From the NCBI GenBank assembly GCA_035650215.1, contig DASRIC010000002.1, positions 166,273-230,272 on the forward strand: a DNA stretch of 64,000 nt. The letters run 5' to 3'. Below, piece by piece: positions 34,043 through 42,032 of the stretch (position 1 is its first letter; each line of letters opens with the position of its first letter). Position numbers and translations under genes: made by a program. Source of the DNA: JACVRW01 sp035650215 (GTDB lineage: Bacteria; Actinomycetota; Thermoleophilia; Solirubrobacterales; Thermoleophilaceae). The notes under the pieces are model-generated. The model worked only from the letters and a program-made list of their open reading frames with translations, was not told the DNA's origin and made no database searches.

Positions 34043-34048
34043 ACGCTA
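34043..34048 (-). promoter_or_regulatory. Putative leaderless -10 box for yraN
   Basis: Minus-strand TAGCGT, 6 bases before ATG 34036. The identical hexamer serves comM on the other strand at 34189-34194. Confidence 0.42.
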
Positions 34049-34188
34049 GGCGGGTCCGTGCCACCCGTGGGCGCCCTCGAGCGACTTCTCACACCGACTT
34101 CGGTTACAAGTGTGCGCGCCCCCAGCCCGCCGCTCGACAAGTCGCACAGTTGTCACTCGCGAGTACCCACGTGTAACGCGGCTCCACC

Positions 34189-34194
34189 TAGCGT
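34189..34194 (+). promoter_or_regulatory. Putative leaderless -10 box for comM
   Basis: TAGCGT ends 7 bases before GTG 34202. The alternative GTG 34193 lies inside this box, which argues against it as the start. Confidence 0.42.
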
Positions 34195-34201
34195 GACCGC
34201 C

Positions 34202-35722
34202 GTGCTCGCAGCCCTCGCAACGTTCGCCCTCGAGGGCGTCAGGTCCCACGAGGTCACCGTGGAGGTCGACGTCCGGCGCGGTCTGCCGACCTTCACCCTG
34301 GTCGGCCTTCCCGACCGCGCCGTGCGAGAGTCGCGCGAGCGCGTGCGGGCGGCGCTCCTCAACTCCGGTCTCGACTTCCCCCAGCAGCGGCTCACGGTCA
34401 ACCTGGCGCCCGCGCACGTGCGCAAGGCGGGCCCGAGCTTCGACCTCGCGATCGCCGTGGGAGTCCTGGCTGCGAGCGGACAGGTGCCGCGCGACGTGCT
34501 CGCCGACTGCGCCCTGGTCGGCGAGCTGTCCCTGAGTGGCGAGTTGCGGGTGGTCCGCGGGGCGCTCGCGGCGGCGCTCGGCGCACGAGATCGTGGCTAT
34601 CGGCGCCTTCTCGTCCCAGAGGCCGTGGCCCCCGAGGCCGCCCTGGTGGAGGGCATCGAGGTGTGTGCGATCTCAACGCTGGCCCAACTCGCCGACGTGC
34701 TCCACGGCCGGCTCGAGCCCGCGCCGGTCGAGGCGAACGGGCTCGCTCTCGGCGCCCCGGCCGACGATCTCGATCTCAGCGATGTTCGCGGCCAGAGCGA
34801 CGCCAAGCGTGCCCTCGAGATCGCCGCGGCGGGCGGGCACAACCTGCTCATGGTCGGTCCGCCCGGCGCCGGCAAGACGATGCTGGCGCGGCGGCTGCCG
34901 GCTATCCTGCCGCCACCCAGCTTCGACGAGGCCCTGGAGGTCACCCAGGTCCACAGCGCGGCGGGCATGGGAGGCGGCCGCCTGGTCACCAGGCGCCCGT
35001 TCCGGGCGCCCCATCACACGATCTCGGCGCCAGGGCTCGTGGGGGGCGGGAGCCGCCCAACGCCGGGGGAGGTCACCCTCGCGCACCGCGGCGTGCTGTT
35101 CCTCGACGAGCTACCCGAGTTCAGCCGCCTGGCGATCGACGCTCTCCGACAGCCGCTCGAGGAGGGACGGGTCGAAGTGATGCGCGGCCAGCGCACGCTC
35201 GAGTTTCCGGCCAACGCGATCGTCGTGGCGGCCTGTAATCGCTGCCCCTGCGCGCGGCCCGGCGACGGTTGCTCCTGCTCGGCGACCGAGCTGGCTCGCT
35301 ACCGGCGGCGGCTGAGCGGCCCCGTGCTGGATCGCATCGATCTCGTCTGCCAGGTCGAGCAGGTCCCGGCGCTCGAGCTTGTCGGGTCAAAAGCACCCGC
35401 TCGCACGCGCTCGGCGTCCGTCCGAGCGCGCGTGATCGCGGCGCGCGCCCGTCAAGGAGCGCGGCTCGGCGCGAGCGGCGCGCTCTGCAACGGCGACATG
35501 GATGGTCCGCTCACCCGGCGCACGGTGCGGCTCGGCGACCACGAGGCGCTGCACATGGTCAGCGTGCGAGAGCGCTTCGACTTCAGCGGCCGCGGCCACG
35601 ACCGTGTGCTTCGCGTCGCGCGGACGATCGCCGACCTCGAGGGGCGCGAACGGGTGGGGATCGGAGATCTCGACGAGGCACTGTCGTACAGGCTTCACGC
35701 CTGGGAGCGGGTGGCGGCGTGA
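34202..35722 (+). CDS. comM: Mg-chelatase-like AAA+ protein ComM/YifB
   Basis: A 506-residue AAA+ protein. The N-terminal Lon-protease-like fold (about 1-180; TFALEGVRSHEVTVEVDVRRGLP) lacks a protease role. Walker A is GPPGAGKTMLARR, Walker B FLDELPEF, and a four-Cys cluster follows (ACNRCPCARPGDGCSCS). ComM is a hexameric helicase promoting branch migration during natural transformation. GTG 34202 gives the usual MLAxxxTFAL-type start and fits the -10 box; the longer frame to 33665 is antisense to yraN. The stop overlaps dprA by one base. Confidence 0.92.
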   Translation: MLAALATFALEGVRSHEVTVEVDVRRGLPTFTLVGLPDRAVRESRERVRAALLNSGLDFPQQRLTVNLAPAHVRKAGPSFDLAIAVGVLAASGQVPRDVLADCALVGELSLSGELRVVRGALAAALGARDRGYRRLLVPEAVAPEAALVEGIEVCAISTLAQLADVLHGRLEPAPVEANGLALGAPADDLDLSDVRGQSDAKRALEIAAAGGHNLLMVGPPGAGKTMLARRLPAILPPPSFDEALEVTQVHSAAGMGGGRLVTRRPFRAPHHTISAPGLVGGGSRPTPGEVTLAHRGVLFLDELPEFSRLAIDALRQPLEEGRVEVMRGQRTLEFPANAIVVAACNRCPCARPGDGCSCSATELARYRRRLSGPVLDRIDLVCQVEQVPALELVGSKAPARTRSASVRARVIAARARQGARLGASGALCNGDMDGPLTRRTVRLGDHEALHMVSVRERFDFSGRGHDRVLRVARTIADLEGRERVGIGDLDEALSYRLHAWERVAA

Positions 35723-36828
35723 TGGAGGCGTGCGACCAATGCCTTCGGAGGAGCTTCCTGATCGCGCACCTGGCTGCACGCATCGCGGGCCTGCTTGGAC
35801 TGCCCAAGGCGAGAAGGACGCCCGGCTTGCTGGCGCTCTCGAACGACGAGCTCGTGCGTGCCGCCACCGCCGCGGGCGGCCGGGCCCGCGCGCACGAGTT
35901 CCTCGACCGCTTCGACCCGGCGGCGGCCCGCGACCGGCTCGACGCCGGAGGCTTCATCGCCGTCTGCCGCCACGGTGCGGCCTATCCCCCTTCGCTCCAC
36001 GCCCTGGACGACCCGCCGGCGGTGCTGTTCGGCCTTGGCCAGGTCGAGGCGCTCGCGCGCGTCCAGAAGGAGCCCTCGGTAGCGCTCGTCGGCACCCGCC
36101 ACCCGAGCCCCTACGGCACCGAGGTCGCCCACGCCTTCGGGCGCGGCCTGGGGGCCGCCGGCGTACCCGTGGTCTCGGGCCTTGCGCTCGGGATCGACGC
36201 CAGCGCCCACCGGGGCTGCCTCGACGCCGGCGGCCTGGCGATCGCCGTGCTCGCCTGCGGGCCGGACCTCGCGTATCCGCGCCGGCACCGCGCCCTCCAC
36301 GAGAGGGTGCGCGAGCGAGGGGTCGTGGTCTCCGAGCTGCCGCCGGGCACCCAGCCGTTTCGCTGGAGCTTCCCGGCGCGGAACCGGATCATGGTGGGGC
36401 TCGCGCGAATGACGCTCGTCGTCGAGGCTGCCCAGCCGAGCGGGAGCCTGATCAGCGCGACCTTCGCTCGCGAGCTCGGGCGGACGGTGGCGGTCGTGCC
36501 GGGGAGGGTCACCTCGAGCGTCGCGCAGGGTGTGAACGAGCTGCTGCGCGACGGCGCCCTGCCGGTCACCTCGACGGAGGACGTGCTCGAAGAGCTCTTC
36601 GGGGTCGGCGTGCGCGAGGTGCCCCCGGAGGCGCTGCGTCCGCCGCGGCCACGGGATCCGGTCTTGAACGCCGTGCTCGAGGCCGCCGAGCTCACGGGCT
36701 CGGTCGAGCAGATCGCCCGGGCGGCCGGGCTCTCGACGGGCGAGGCGCGCGCGGCGCTGGGCCGGCTCGAGTTCGACGGACACCTCGTGCGCCGCGACCT
36801 CGACGGCTGGGAGCGGGCGGCCCGATGA
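35722..36828 (+). CDS. dprA: DNA-processing protein DprA
   Basis: A 368-residue DprA/Smf that loads RecA on incoming single-stranded DNA. The Rossmann-like core has ALVGTRHPSPYG, VVSGLALGIDASAHRGCLDAGG, PPGTQPFRWSFPARNRIM and VVEAAQPSGSLISA. A C-terminal winged-helix-like region follows (LTGSVEQIARAAGLSTGEARAAL). The N-terminus has a CDQC pair that could bind metal. It is coupled to comM by ATG overlap, giving a comM-dprA competence pair. Confidence 0.93.
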   Translation: MEACDQCLRRSFLIAHLAARIAGLLGLPKARRTPGLLALSNDELVRAATAAGGRARAHEFLDRFDPAAARDRLDAGGFIAVCRHGAAYPPSLHALDDPPAVLFGLGQVEALARVQKEPSVALVGTRHPSPYGTEVAHAFGRGLGAAGVPVVSGLALGIDASAHRGCLDAGGLAIAVLACGPDLAYPRRHRALHERVRERGVVVSELPPGTQPFRWSFPARNRIMVGLARMTLVVEAAQPSGSLISATFARELGRTVAVVPGRVTSSVAQGVNELLRDGALPVTSTEDVLEELFGVGVREVPPEALRPPRPRDPVLNAVLEAAELTGSVEQIARAAGLSTGEARAALGRLEFDGHLVRRDLDGWERAAR

Positions 36829-36879
36829 CGCCCGCACCTTCGCCGACCGCCAACCGAGGGCGCCTATCCTCACGGCCTC

Positions 36880-37698
36880 GTGAGCGCGAACTCCTTCCCG
36901 AGGGCGTTGTCGATCGCGGGCTCCGACTCCGGCGGCGGGGCCGGCATCCAGGCGGACCTGAAGGCCTTCGCCCGCTGCGGGGTGCACGGGATGACTGCCG
37001 TCACGGCGGTCACCGCGCAGAACACGCGGGCGGTCAGCGCGGTCCACCAGATCCCGCCGGACATGATCGTGGAGCAGGTGCGAGCGGTCGCCGAGGACAT
37101 CGGCGTCGACGCGGTGAAGATCGGGATGCTCGGTAACGCCGAGACCATCGAGGCGGTAGTGGAGGCCCTCGACCTCGTCCGGGGGGTGCCCGTCGTCCTC
37201 GACCCGGTGATGATTTCCGAGACCGGGGCTCGCCTGCTAGACGAGAGCGCCCAGCAGGCGCTCGGAACGCTGCTGCTGCCGCGGGTCACGGTCGCGACCC
37301 CCAACGTGCCGGAGGCCCGGGCGCTTGCGGCGGTCGGGGCGGCCGCGGAGGACACGAAGGGCCTCGACGCCCCCGAGCTGGCGCGGCGGGTCCACGCCCT
37401 CGGGGCGGCGATCGTGGTCGTCACGGGGGGGCACCGCGAGCGGGCCGTCGACGTCTACTTCGACGGCGACCGGCTCGTCGAGATCGGCGGCGAGCGGTAT
37501 CCCGACGGCGCCGCTCACGGCTCGGGCTGCACGCACTCGTCGGCCCTGGCGGCTCATCTGGCACTCGGCGCCGAGCCGCTCGAGGCGGCGCGCGCGGCGA
37601 AGGCCATCGCCTCCGAGGCGGTCAGGGACGGGTTGCGCGCGGTCGGCTCAGGCTCGGGCCCGGTCGACGTGTTCGGGCTCGGCCGGCAGCGTGGCTGA
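36880..37698 (+). CDS. thiD: Hydroxymethylpyrimidine / phosphomethylpyrimidine kinase
   Basis: A 272-residue ribokinase-fold enzyme phosphorylating HMP and HMP-P for thiamin synthesis. Signatures are ALSIAGSDSGGGAGIQADLKAF, VTAVTAQNT, VKIGMLGNAETIEAV, VVLDPVMISETGARLL, TPNVPEARAL and HGSGCTHSSALAAHLALG (anion hole and catalytic Cys/Asp region). GTG start with TATCCT (36865-36870) 9 bases upstream. No TPP riboswitch fits the 51-base gap. Tandem hairpins follow the gene. Confidence 0.93.
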   Translation: MSANSFPRALSIAGSDSGGGAGIQADLKAFARCGVHGMTAVTAVTAQNTRAVSAVHQIPPDMIVEQVRAVAEDIGVDAVKIGMLGNAETIEAVVEALDLVRGVPVVLDPVMISETGARLLDESAQQALGTLLLPRVTVATPNVPEARALAAVGAAAEDTKGLDAPELARRVHALGAAIVVVTGGHRERAVDVYFDGDRLVEIGGERYPDGAAHGSGCTHSSALAAHLALGAEPLEAARAAKAIASEAVRDGLRAVGSGSGPVDVFGLGRQRG

Positions 37699-37711
37699 GC
37701 GGAGATCCAAT

Positions 37712-37771
37712 GCTCGCGGGCACCGCCCGCTCGCGGGGATGGCGAAGGCTCGCGGGCACCGCCCGCTCGCG
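37712..37771 (+). repeat. Two 24-base direct repeats, each an inverted repeat
   Basis: The same 24-base unit occurs at 37712-37735 and 37748-37771, 36 bases apart. Each contains GCGGGC-acc-GCCCGC, a 6-bp stem with a 3-base loop. Placed directly after thiD, they look like tandem terminator hairpins made by duplication. The spacer is 12 bases. Confidence 0.6.
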
Positions 37772-37856
37772 AGACGGGGCCCGGGCCGGCGCGGGACCCG
37801 TGGCATAATCGGGACAGGCCGCGCGGGCGGCCGGTCGAAACGACCCAGCGGCTCTT

Positions 37857-37863
37857 AGAGGAG
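37857..37863 (+). promoter_or_regulatory. Strong Shine-Dalgarno pointing to an ATC codon
   Basis: AGAGGAG ends 6 bases before the ATC at 37870, which is ideal spacing. The next conventional starts, TTG 37879 and ATG 37885, are 15 and 21 bases away. An unusual AT-containing CATAAT (37804-37809) about 50 bases upstream could be the promoter -10. Confidence 0.5.
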
Positions 37864-37869
37864 ATCTCG

Positions 37870-38118
37870 ATCAAGTTCTTGCGCATGAAGCCGGGCCACG
37901 GCGAGGTGCTGCTCGCCGAGGGCGATCCGCGGGTGCGGGAGGACGAGGAGCGGCTGATCGAGGAGTTCCGGCGCCAGCTCGACGAGGGCATGTGGGCGGC
38001 CGTTCCCGTGACCGACGGGGCGAGCGGTCGTCGCGAGGCGCAGCTCGTCAAGGACTACGGCGAGATCCCCACCGAGGCGGAGCGGGTGATCTTCTTCCCG
38101 CGGGCGTCAGGGGGCTGA
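37870..38118 (+). CDS. Uncharacterised 82-residue protein, possible AUC start
   Basis: The frame reads from ATC 37870 as I/M-KFLRMKPGHGEVLLAEG, continues with DPRVREDEERLIEEFRRQLDEGMWAAVPV and ends IPTEAERVIFFPRASGG. It is a small acidic alpha/beta protein that I do not recognise. The Shine-Dalgarno position supports ATC as the initiator; TTG 37879 would give 79 residues. It is followed 3 bases later by another uncharacterised gene and then ilvD, so the three are probably cotranscribed. Confidence 0.65.
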   Translation: MKFLRMKPGHGEVLLAEGDPRVREDEERLIEEFRRQLDEGMWAAVPVTDGASGRREAQLVKDYGEIPTEAERVIFFPRASGG

Positions 38119-38121
38119 GCG

Positions 38122-38730
38122 ATGGTGCTCGCCCTCGCCACGCTCGCGCTCATCGCTGTGGTGCTCGCCACGCCGCTGGCGGTGCGAGCGGTCAAGCGCC
38201 GCCTGGACGCCCGCCCGCGGCGGACCGACCGGCCGGCGCCCGGCGCCCTCGAGCTCGGCCTCTACGACCCGGGCCGCGAGCGGCGCGCGGAGCAGCGCGC
38301 CCGGGAGCTGCTGCGCTCGTGCGTGAACGAGGAGGAGTGGGCGATGTACCGCGACCTGGGCTTCATCCGGGTCGGTGGCAAGCACGCCCGCCGCGAGTCC
38401 GACCAGCGTTCTCCCGCCAGCCACGCCTACGCCTACCTGGTCTACCCGCACAAGCCGATCGTGGCCTTCGTGCCGGAGAGCGGCCAGCTGCTCAGCGAAT
38501 ACTGCGTCGAGTTCCCGGACCTCACTGGGGGAGGCGGGCGGCACCGGCTGCCGGCCTCGGACGACGTGCTCGCCAAGTGGATGGCACTCACCTCGGACGA
38601 GGACCGCGTGATCCGGCGCGCCAACATGCACCTGATCGGTCGTCAGCTCGACCCCGCCCGCGTCCGGCGCGACCTCTGGCGGCTCGCCGAGTGGGAGCGC
38701 CGACGCCAGGTGCCACAGCGCACCAAGTGA
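38122..38730 (+). CDS. Uncharacterised membrane-anchored protein
   Basis: A 202-residue protein with one N-terminal hydrophobic helix (about 2-20) followed by an Arg-rich linker and a soluble domain. The domain has a distinctive block AYAYLVYPHKPIVAFVP, then LLSEYCVEFPDL and a C-terminal helical part (VLAKWMALTSDEDRVIRRAN; ARVRRDLWRLAEWERRR). I do not recognise the family. It lies between the 82-residue protein and ilvD; its stop overlaps the ilvD GTG. Confidence 0.7.
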   Translation: MVLALATLALIAVVLATPLAVRAVKRRLDARPRRTDRPAPGALELGLYDPGRERRAEQRARELLRSCVNEEEWAMYRDLGFIRVGGKHARRESDQRSPASHAYAYLVYPHKPIVAFVPESGQLLSEYCVEFPDLTGGGGRHRLPASDDVLAKWMALTSDEDRVIRRANMHLIGRQLDPARVRRDLWRLAEWERRRQVPQRTK

Positions 38731-40400
38731 GCCGGGACCTTCGCAGTCGCAGCCGGGTCATCCTGGACGGCCCGGAACGCGCGCAGGCACGCGCGTACCT
38801 GAAAGGAATCGGCTTCGACGACGACGCGCTGCAGCGGCCGATCGTCGGGGTCGCGAACACCTGGACCGAGACGATGCCGTGCAACTTCCACCTGCGCCGG
38901 CTCGCCGAGAAGGTGAAGGAGGGCGTCCGCGCCGCGGGCGGCACGCCGATGGAGTTCAACACGGTGGCGGTGAGCGACGGCATCACGATGGGCACGGAGG
39001 GCATGAAGACCTCGCTCGTGAGCCGCGAGGTGATCGCCGACTCGATCGAGCTCGTCGCGCGCGGTCACATGTTCGACGCGATCGTGGCCCTCTCCGGCTG
39101 CGACAAGACGATCCCCGGCTGCGTGATGGCGCTCGCGCGCCTCGACGTGCCGAGCCTGATGCTCTACGGCGGCTCGATCGCGCCCGGACGCTGGCGCGGC
39201 AAGGACGTGACGATCCAGGACGTGTTCGAGGGCATCGGCGCGCACGCCGCGGGCAACCTCAGCGACGAGGAGCTGGCCGACCTCGAGAGCCATGCGTCGC
39301 CCGGCGCGGGAGCCTGCGGCGGGCAGTTCACCGCGAACACGATGGCGATGGCGTTCGAGGTGCTTGGTATGTCGCCGATGGGCAGCTCGATGGTGCCGGC
39401 GGAGGACGGGAAGAAGGCCCAGGTCGCCGAGGAGTGCGGACGGCTCGTGCTCGAGGTGCTCGCCGAGGACCGGCGGCCGAGCGGCATCATCACGAAGCGG
39501 GCGCTCGAGAACGCGATCGCCGCGGGCGCGCTGTCGGGCGGCTCCACGAACCTCGTGCTGCACCTGCTGGCGGTGGCGAACGAGGCCGGGGTGGCTCTCG
39601 AGCTCGAGGACTTCGACCGGATCGCCTGGCGCACCCCGCTGCTCGCGGACCTCAAGCCGGGCGGGCGCTACGTGGCCACGGACCTCTACCGCGCCGGCGG
39701 CGTGCCGCTGGTGGTGCGGCGCCTCAAGGAGGCCGGGCTCCTGCACGCGGACGAGGCAACGGTCACGGGCATGACGATCGGTGAGGTGGCCGACGCCGCC
39801 GAGGAGGCGGACGGTCAGGACGTGGTCCGGCGGGTAAGCGAGCCGATCAAGCCGAACGGCGGCTTCGCGATCCTGCGCGGCAACCTGGCGCCGGAGGGCT
39901 GCGTCGTGAAGCTCTCGGGACACGACCGGATGGAGCACCGCGGGCCGGCGCGTGTGTTCGAGCGCGAGGAGGACGCCTTCGCCGCGGTCATGGCCAAGGC
40001 GATCGAGCCGGGCGACGTCGTGGTGATCCGCAACGAGGGACCGGCGGGCGGGCCCGGGATGCGCGAGATGCTGCACGTCACGGCGGCGCTCGTGGGGGAG
40101 GGCCTCGGAGACTCCGTGGCGCTGCTCACCGACGGCCGCTTCTCGGGCGCCACGCACGGCTTCATGGCCGGGCACGTGGCGCCCGAGGCCCCGCGCGGCG
40201 GGCCGATCGGCGCGGTGAACGACGGCGACACGATCGTGTTCGACGTGCGAGCGCGTGAGCTCAACGTCGAGCTCGGTGCCGACGAGATCGAGCGCCGCAC
40301 GCGCAGCTACGACGCGCCGGCGCCGGCCTACGAGAACGGGGTGCTCGGCAAGTACGCCCGGCTCGTGGGCTCCGCCTCGGAGGGCGCCGTCACGGGCTGA
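38727..40400 (+). CDS. ilvD: Dihydroxy-acid dehydratase
   Basis: A 557-residue Fe-S dehydratase making the 2-keto acid precursors of valine, leucine and isoleucine. Cluster and substrate motifs are NTWTETMPCNFHL (first Cys near 51), ALSGCDKTIPGCVMA, GAGACGGQFTANTMAMA (third Cys) and a C-terminal DGRFSGATHGFMAGHVAPEA. The frame is open far upstream, but GTG 38727 overlaps the previous stop and begins at the conserved SRDLRSRSRVILDG. No other ilv genes are in the window. It converges with the hydrolase gene. Confidence 0.94.
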   Translation: MSRDLRSRSRVILDGPERAQARAYLKGIGFDDDALQRPIVGVANTWTETMPCNFHLRRLAEKVKEGVRAAGGTPMEFNTVAVSDGITMGTEGMKTSLVSREVIADSIELVARGHMFDAIVALSGCDKTIPGCVMALARLDVPSLMLYGGSIAPGRWRGKDVTIQDVFEGIGAHAAGNLSDEELADLESHASPGAGACGGQFTANTMAMAFEVLGMSPMGSSMVPAEDGKKAQVAEECGRLVLEVLAEDRRPSGIITKRALENAIAAGALSGGSTNLVLHLLAVANEAGVALELEDFDRIAWRTPLLADLKPGGRYVATDLYRAGGVPLVVRRLKEAGLLHADEATVTGMTIGEVADAAEEADGQDVVRRVSEPIKPNGGFAILRGNLAPEGCVVKLSGHDRMEHRGPARVFEREEDAFAAVMAKAIEPGDVVVIRNEGPAGGPGMREMLHVTAALVGEGLGDSVALLTDGRFSGATHGFMAGHVAPEAPRGGPIGAVNDGDTIVFDVRARELNVELGADEIERRTRSYDAPAPAYENGVLGKYARLVGSASEGAVTG

Positions 40401-40418
40401 GCTCGCCGGGCGAGGCGC

Positions 40419-41414
40419 TCAGGCCGCCTCCGACTCCCCGTCGACCCGCTCGCCGGCGGACGCCGGACCCTTCTCCGCGAGGAACTCGAGCATGAGCCGG
40501 TTGAACGTCTCGGGACGCTCGGCCATCGGGATGTGGCCCGTCTCCTTCATGACCACCTTGCGGCTGTCCGGTATCAGGCGCTCGAACTCCTGGGCGTCGC
40601 GGACCGGGATGATCGAGTCGTTCTCGCCCCAGACGATCAGGGTCGGCTGGCGGATCTCCGGCAGCCGGTCGCGAAAGTCGTAGTCGAGGCTCGCCCGCAG
40701 GGCGCCGTCGAAGCCAGGCTTGCCCGCGCCCTTGAAGAAGGCCTCGTAGACGAGGTCGGCCTTCAGACGGCTCGGATGGCGGGCCACGAGCGCGAGCGCG
40801 GCGTGCCGGGTGACCGGCCGCCCGGCGAAGCTGCGCCGCTGAGCGGCGGTGTGGGCCACGAGAACGCTCATCACGCGGCCGGCGAGCACGATCGGGCCGT
40901 GAACGACGTCGGCGCTCGTGATGCCGGCGGCCGAGACGAGCATCAGCTGGTCGATGCGCTCCGGGACCTGGATCGCCACCTCCGCGGCGATGAAGCCGCC
41001 CATCGAGTTCCCGACCATGTCGACGCGGCCCAGCTCGAGCCTGTCGCAGATCGCCTCGACGCAGCGGCCGTAGCCCGGGATCGAGATCGGATCGCGCGGC
41101 ATCGGCGAGAGCCCGAAGCCCGGCAGGTCCATGGCGATCACCCGCCGCTCCTGCGCGGCGCGCGGGATGTTCTCGAGCCAGTTCTGCCACTGCCCCGCCA
41201 GGCCGTGCACGAACACGATCGGCTCGAGCTCCTCGCGTCCCTCCCCGATATCGAGGTAGTTGACCGCCGTGCCGTCCACCTCGAGCCGGTGCAGGTGCGC
41301 GGGCCAGTCGATCGAGCGCCAGCCGGGCGCCGCCGATGTGCCGTACTCCGCGTCGGCGTGACGGGCACGCAGCGGGCTCGTGGGCCGCGCCGTGGGGACG
41401 AAGACCTTGGCCAT
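40419..41414 (-). CDS. Alpha/beta-hydrolase
   Basis: A 331-residue alpha/beta-hydrolase. About 60 residues precede the fold. The oxyanion motif is IVFVHGLAGQWQNW (66-79). The nucleophile elbow GNSMGG carries Ser137. The acid is Asp266 in WGENDSIIP and the base His294 in ETGHIPMAERP, so the triad is intact. Substrate is unknown; resemblance is to the large group that includes esterases and meta-cleavage hydrolases. The ATG has TACCCT 7 bases upstream on the minus strand. Confidence 0.88.
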   Translation of the reverse strand: MAKVFVPTARPTSPLRARHADAEYGTSAAPGWRSIDWPAHLHRLEVDGTAVNYLDIGEGREELEPIVFVHGLAGQWQNWLENIPRAAQERRVIAMDLPGFGLSPMPRDPISIPGYGRCVEAICDRLELGRVDMVGNSMGGFIAAEVAIQVPERIDQLMLVSAAGITSADVVHGPIVLAGRVMSVLVAHTAAQRRSFAGRPVTRHAALALVARHPSRLKADLVYEAFFKGAGKPGFDGALRASLDYDFRDRLPEIRQPTLIVWGENDSIIPVRDAQEFERLIPDSRKVVMKETGHIPMAERPETFNRLMLEFLAEKGPASAGERVDGESEAA

Positions 41415-41420
41415 GGTCCT

Positions 41421-41427
41421 TAGGGTA
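41421..41427. promoter_or_regulatory. Overlapping divergent -10 boxes (hydrolase / HAD nucleotidase)
   Basis: Plus-strand TAGGGT (41421-41426) is 8 bases before GTG 41435. Minus-strand TACCCT (41422-41427) is 7 bases before ATG 41414. The start codons are 20 bases apart and five of six box positions are shared, so only one promoter could be melted at a time. Confidence 0.5.
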
Positions 41428-41434
41428 AGGGGAC

Positions 41435-42001
41435 GTGGCCAAGATCGCGCTGGACATCGACTCGACGTTGCACCACTACTGGGACCTCCTGCAGCGGGTG
41501 GTGATGGAGCGCCATGGCGTCGACCTGCCCTACGAGGACCAGCGCGACTGGGGCATCACCGTGCTGGAGCGCGACGCCGTGGTGCACTGCGTCGAGGAGA
41601 CGCACTCGGACGAGAACATCGCCGGAGCCGAGCCCTACCCCGACGCCGTTGAGACCGTGCGCGAGTGGCACTCCGCCGGCCACTGGGTCCACGTGACGAG
41701 CCACCGGCGCCCGAGCACCTACGAGGCCACGGCGCGCTGGCTCGAGGCGATCGGGATGCCCTTCGACGACCTCCACTGCTCCTTCGACAAGGTCACCCGC
41801 TGCGCCGAGCTCGGGATTCACGTGCTCGTGGACGACAGCCCCGTGAACATCACGAGGGCGCAGGCGGCCGGCATCGTGCCCGCCACGATCATCCATCCCT
41901 GGAACGAGGAGATCGTTGATCGCGACGGGGTGATCGGAGCGCGTGACTGGCGCGGCCTTAAGGCGGAGCTCGACCCCGTGCTCGAGCGCCTCGCGAGCTG
42001 A
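41435..42001 (+). CDS. HAD-superfamily 5'(3')-deoxyribonucleotidase-like protein
   Basis: A 188-residue HAD phosphatase. Motif I is ALDIDSTLHHYW (DxDxT, residues 7-11), motif II VTSHRRPSTYEA, and motif IV HVLVDDSPVNI (paired Asp). The short cap and size resemble the NT5C family that dephosphorylates deoxyribonucleotides, but the exact substrate is not determined. GTG start, apparently leaderless. It heads a run with an acyltransferase and an epimerase-like gene. Confidence 0.78.
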   Translation: MAKIALDIDSTLHHYWDLLQRVVMERHGVDLPYEDQRDWGITVLERDAVVHCVEETHSDENIAGAEPYPDAVETVREWHSAGHWVHVTSHRRPSTYEATARWLEAIGMPFDDLHCSFDKVTRCAELGIHVLVDDSPVNITRAQAAGIVPATIIHPWNEEIVDRDGVIGARDWRGLKAELDPVLERLAS

Positions 42002-42032
42002 ACCCGGACGGTTTGCAAGACTCGGGGGTTCG

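Noticed and set aside
34193..34195. GTG as the comM start
   Set aside because: It lies inside the TAGCGT box. GTG 34202 gives the usual N-terminus and leaderless spacing.
36829..36879. TPP riboswitch before thiD
   Set aside because: The gap is only 51 bases and contains no CUGAGA-type thi-box sequence.
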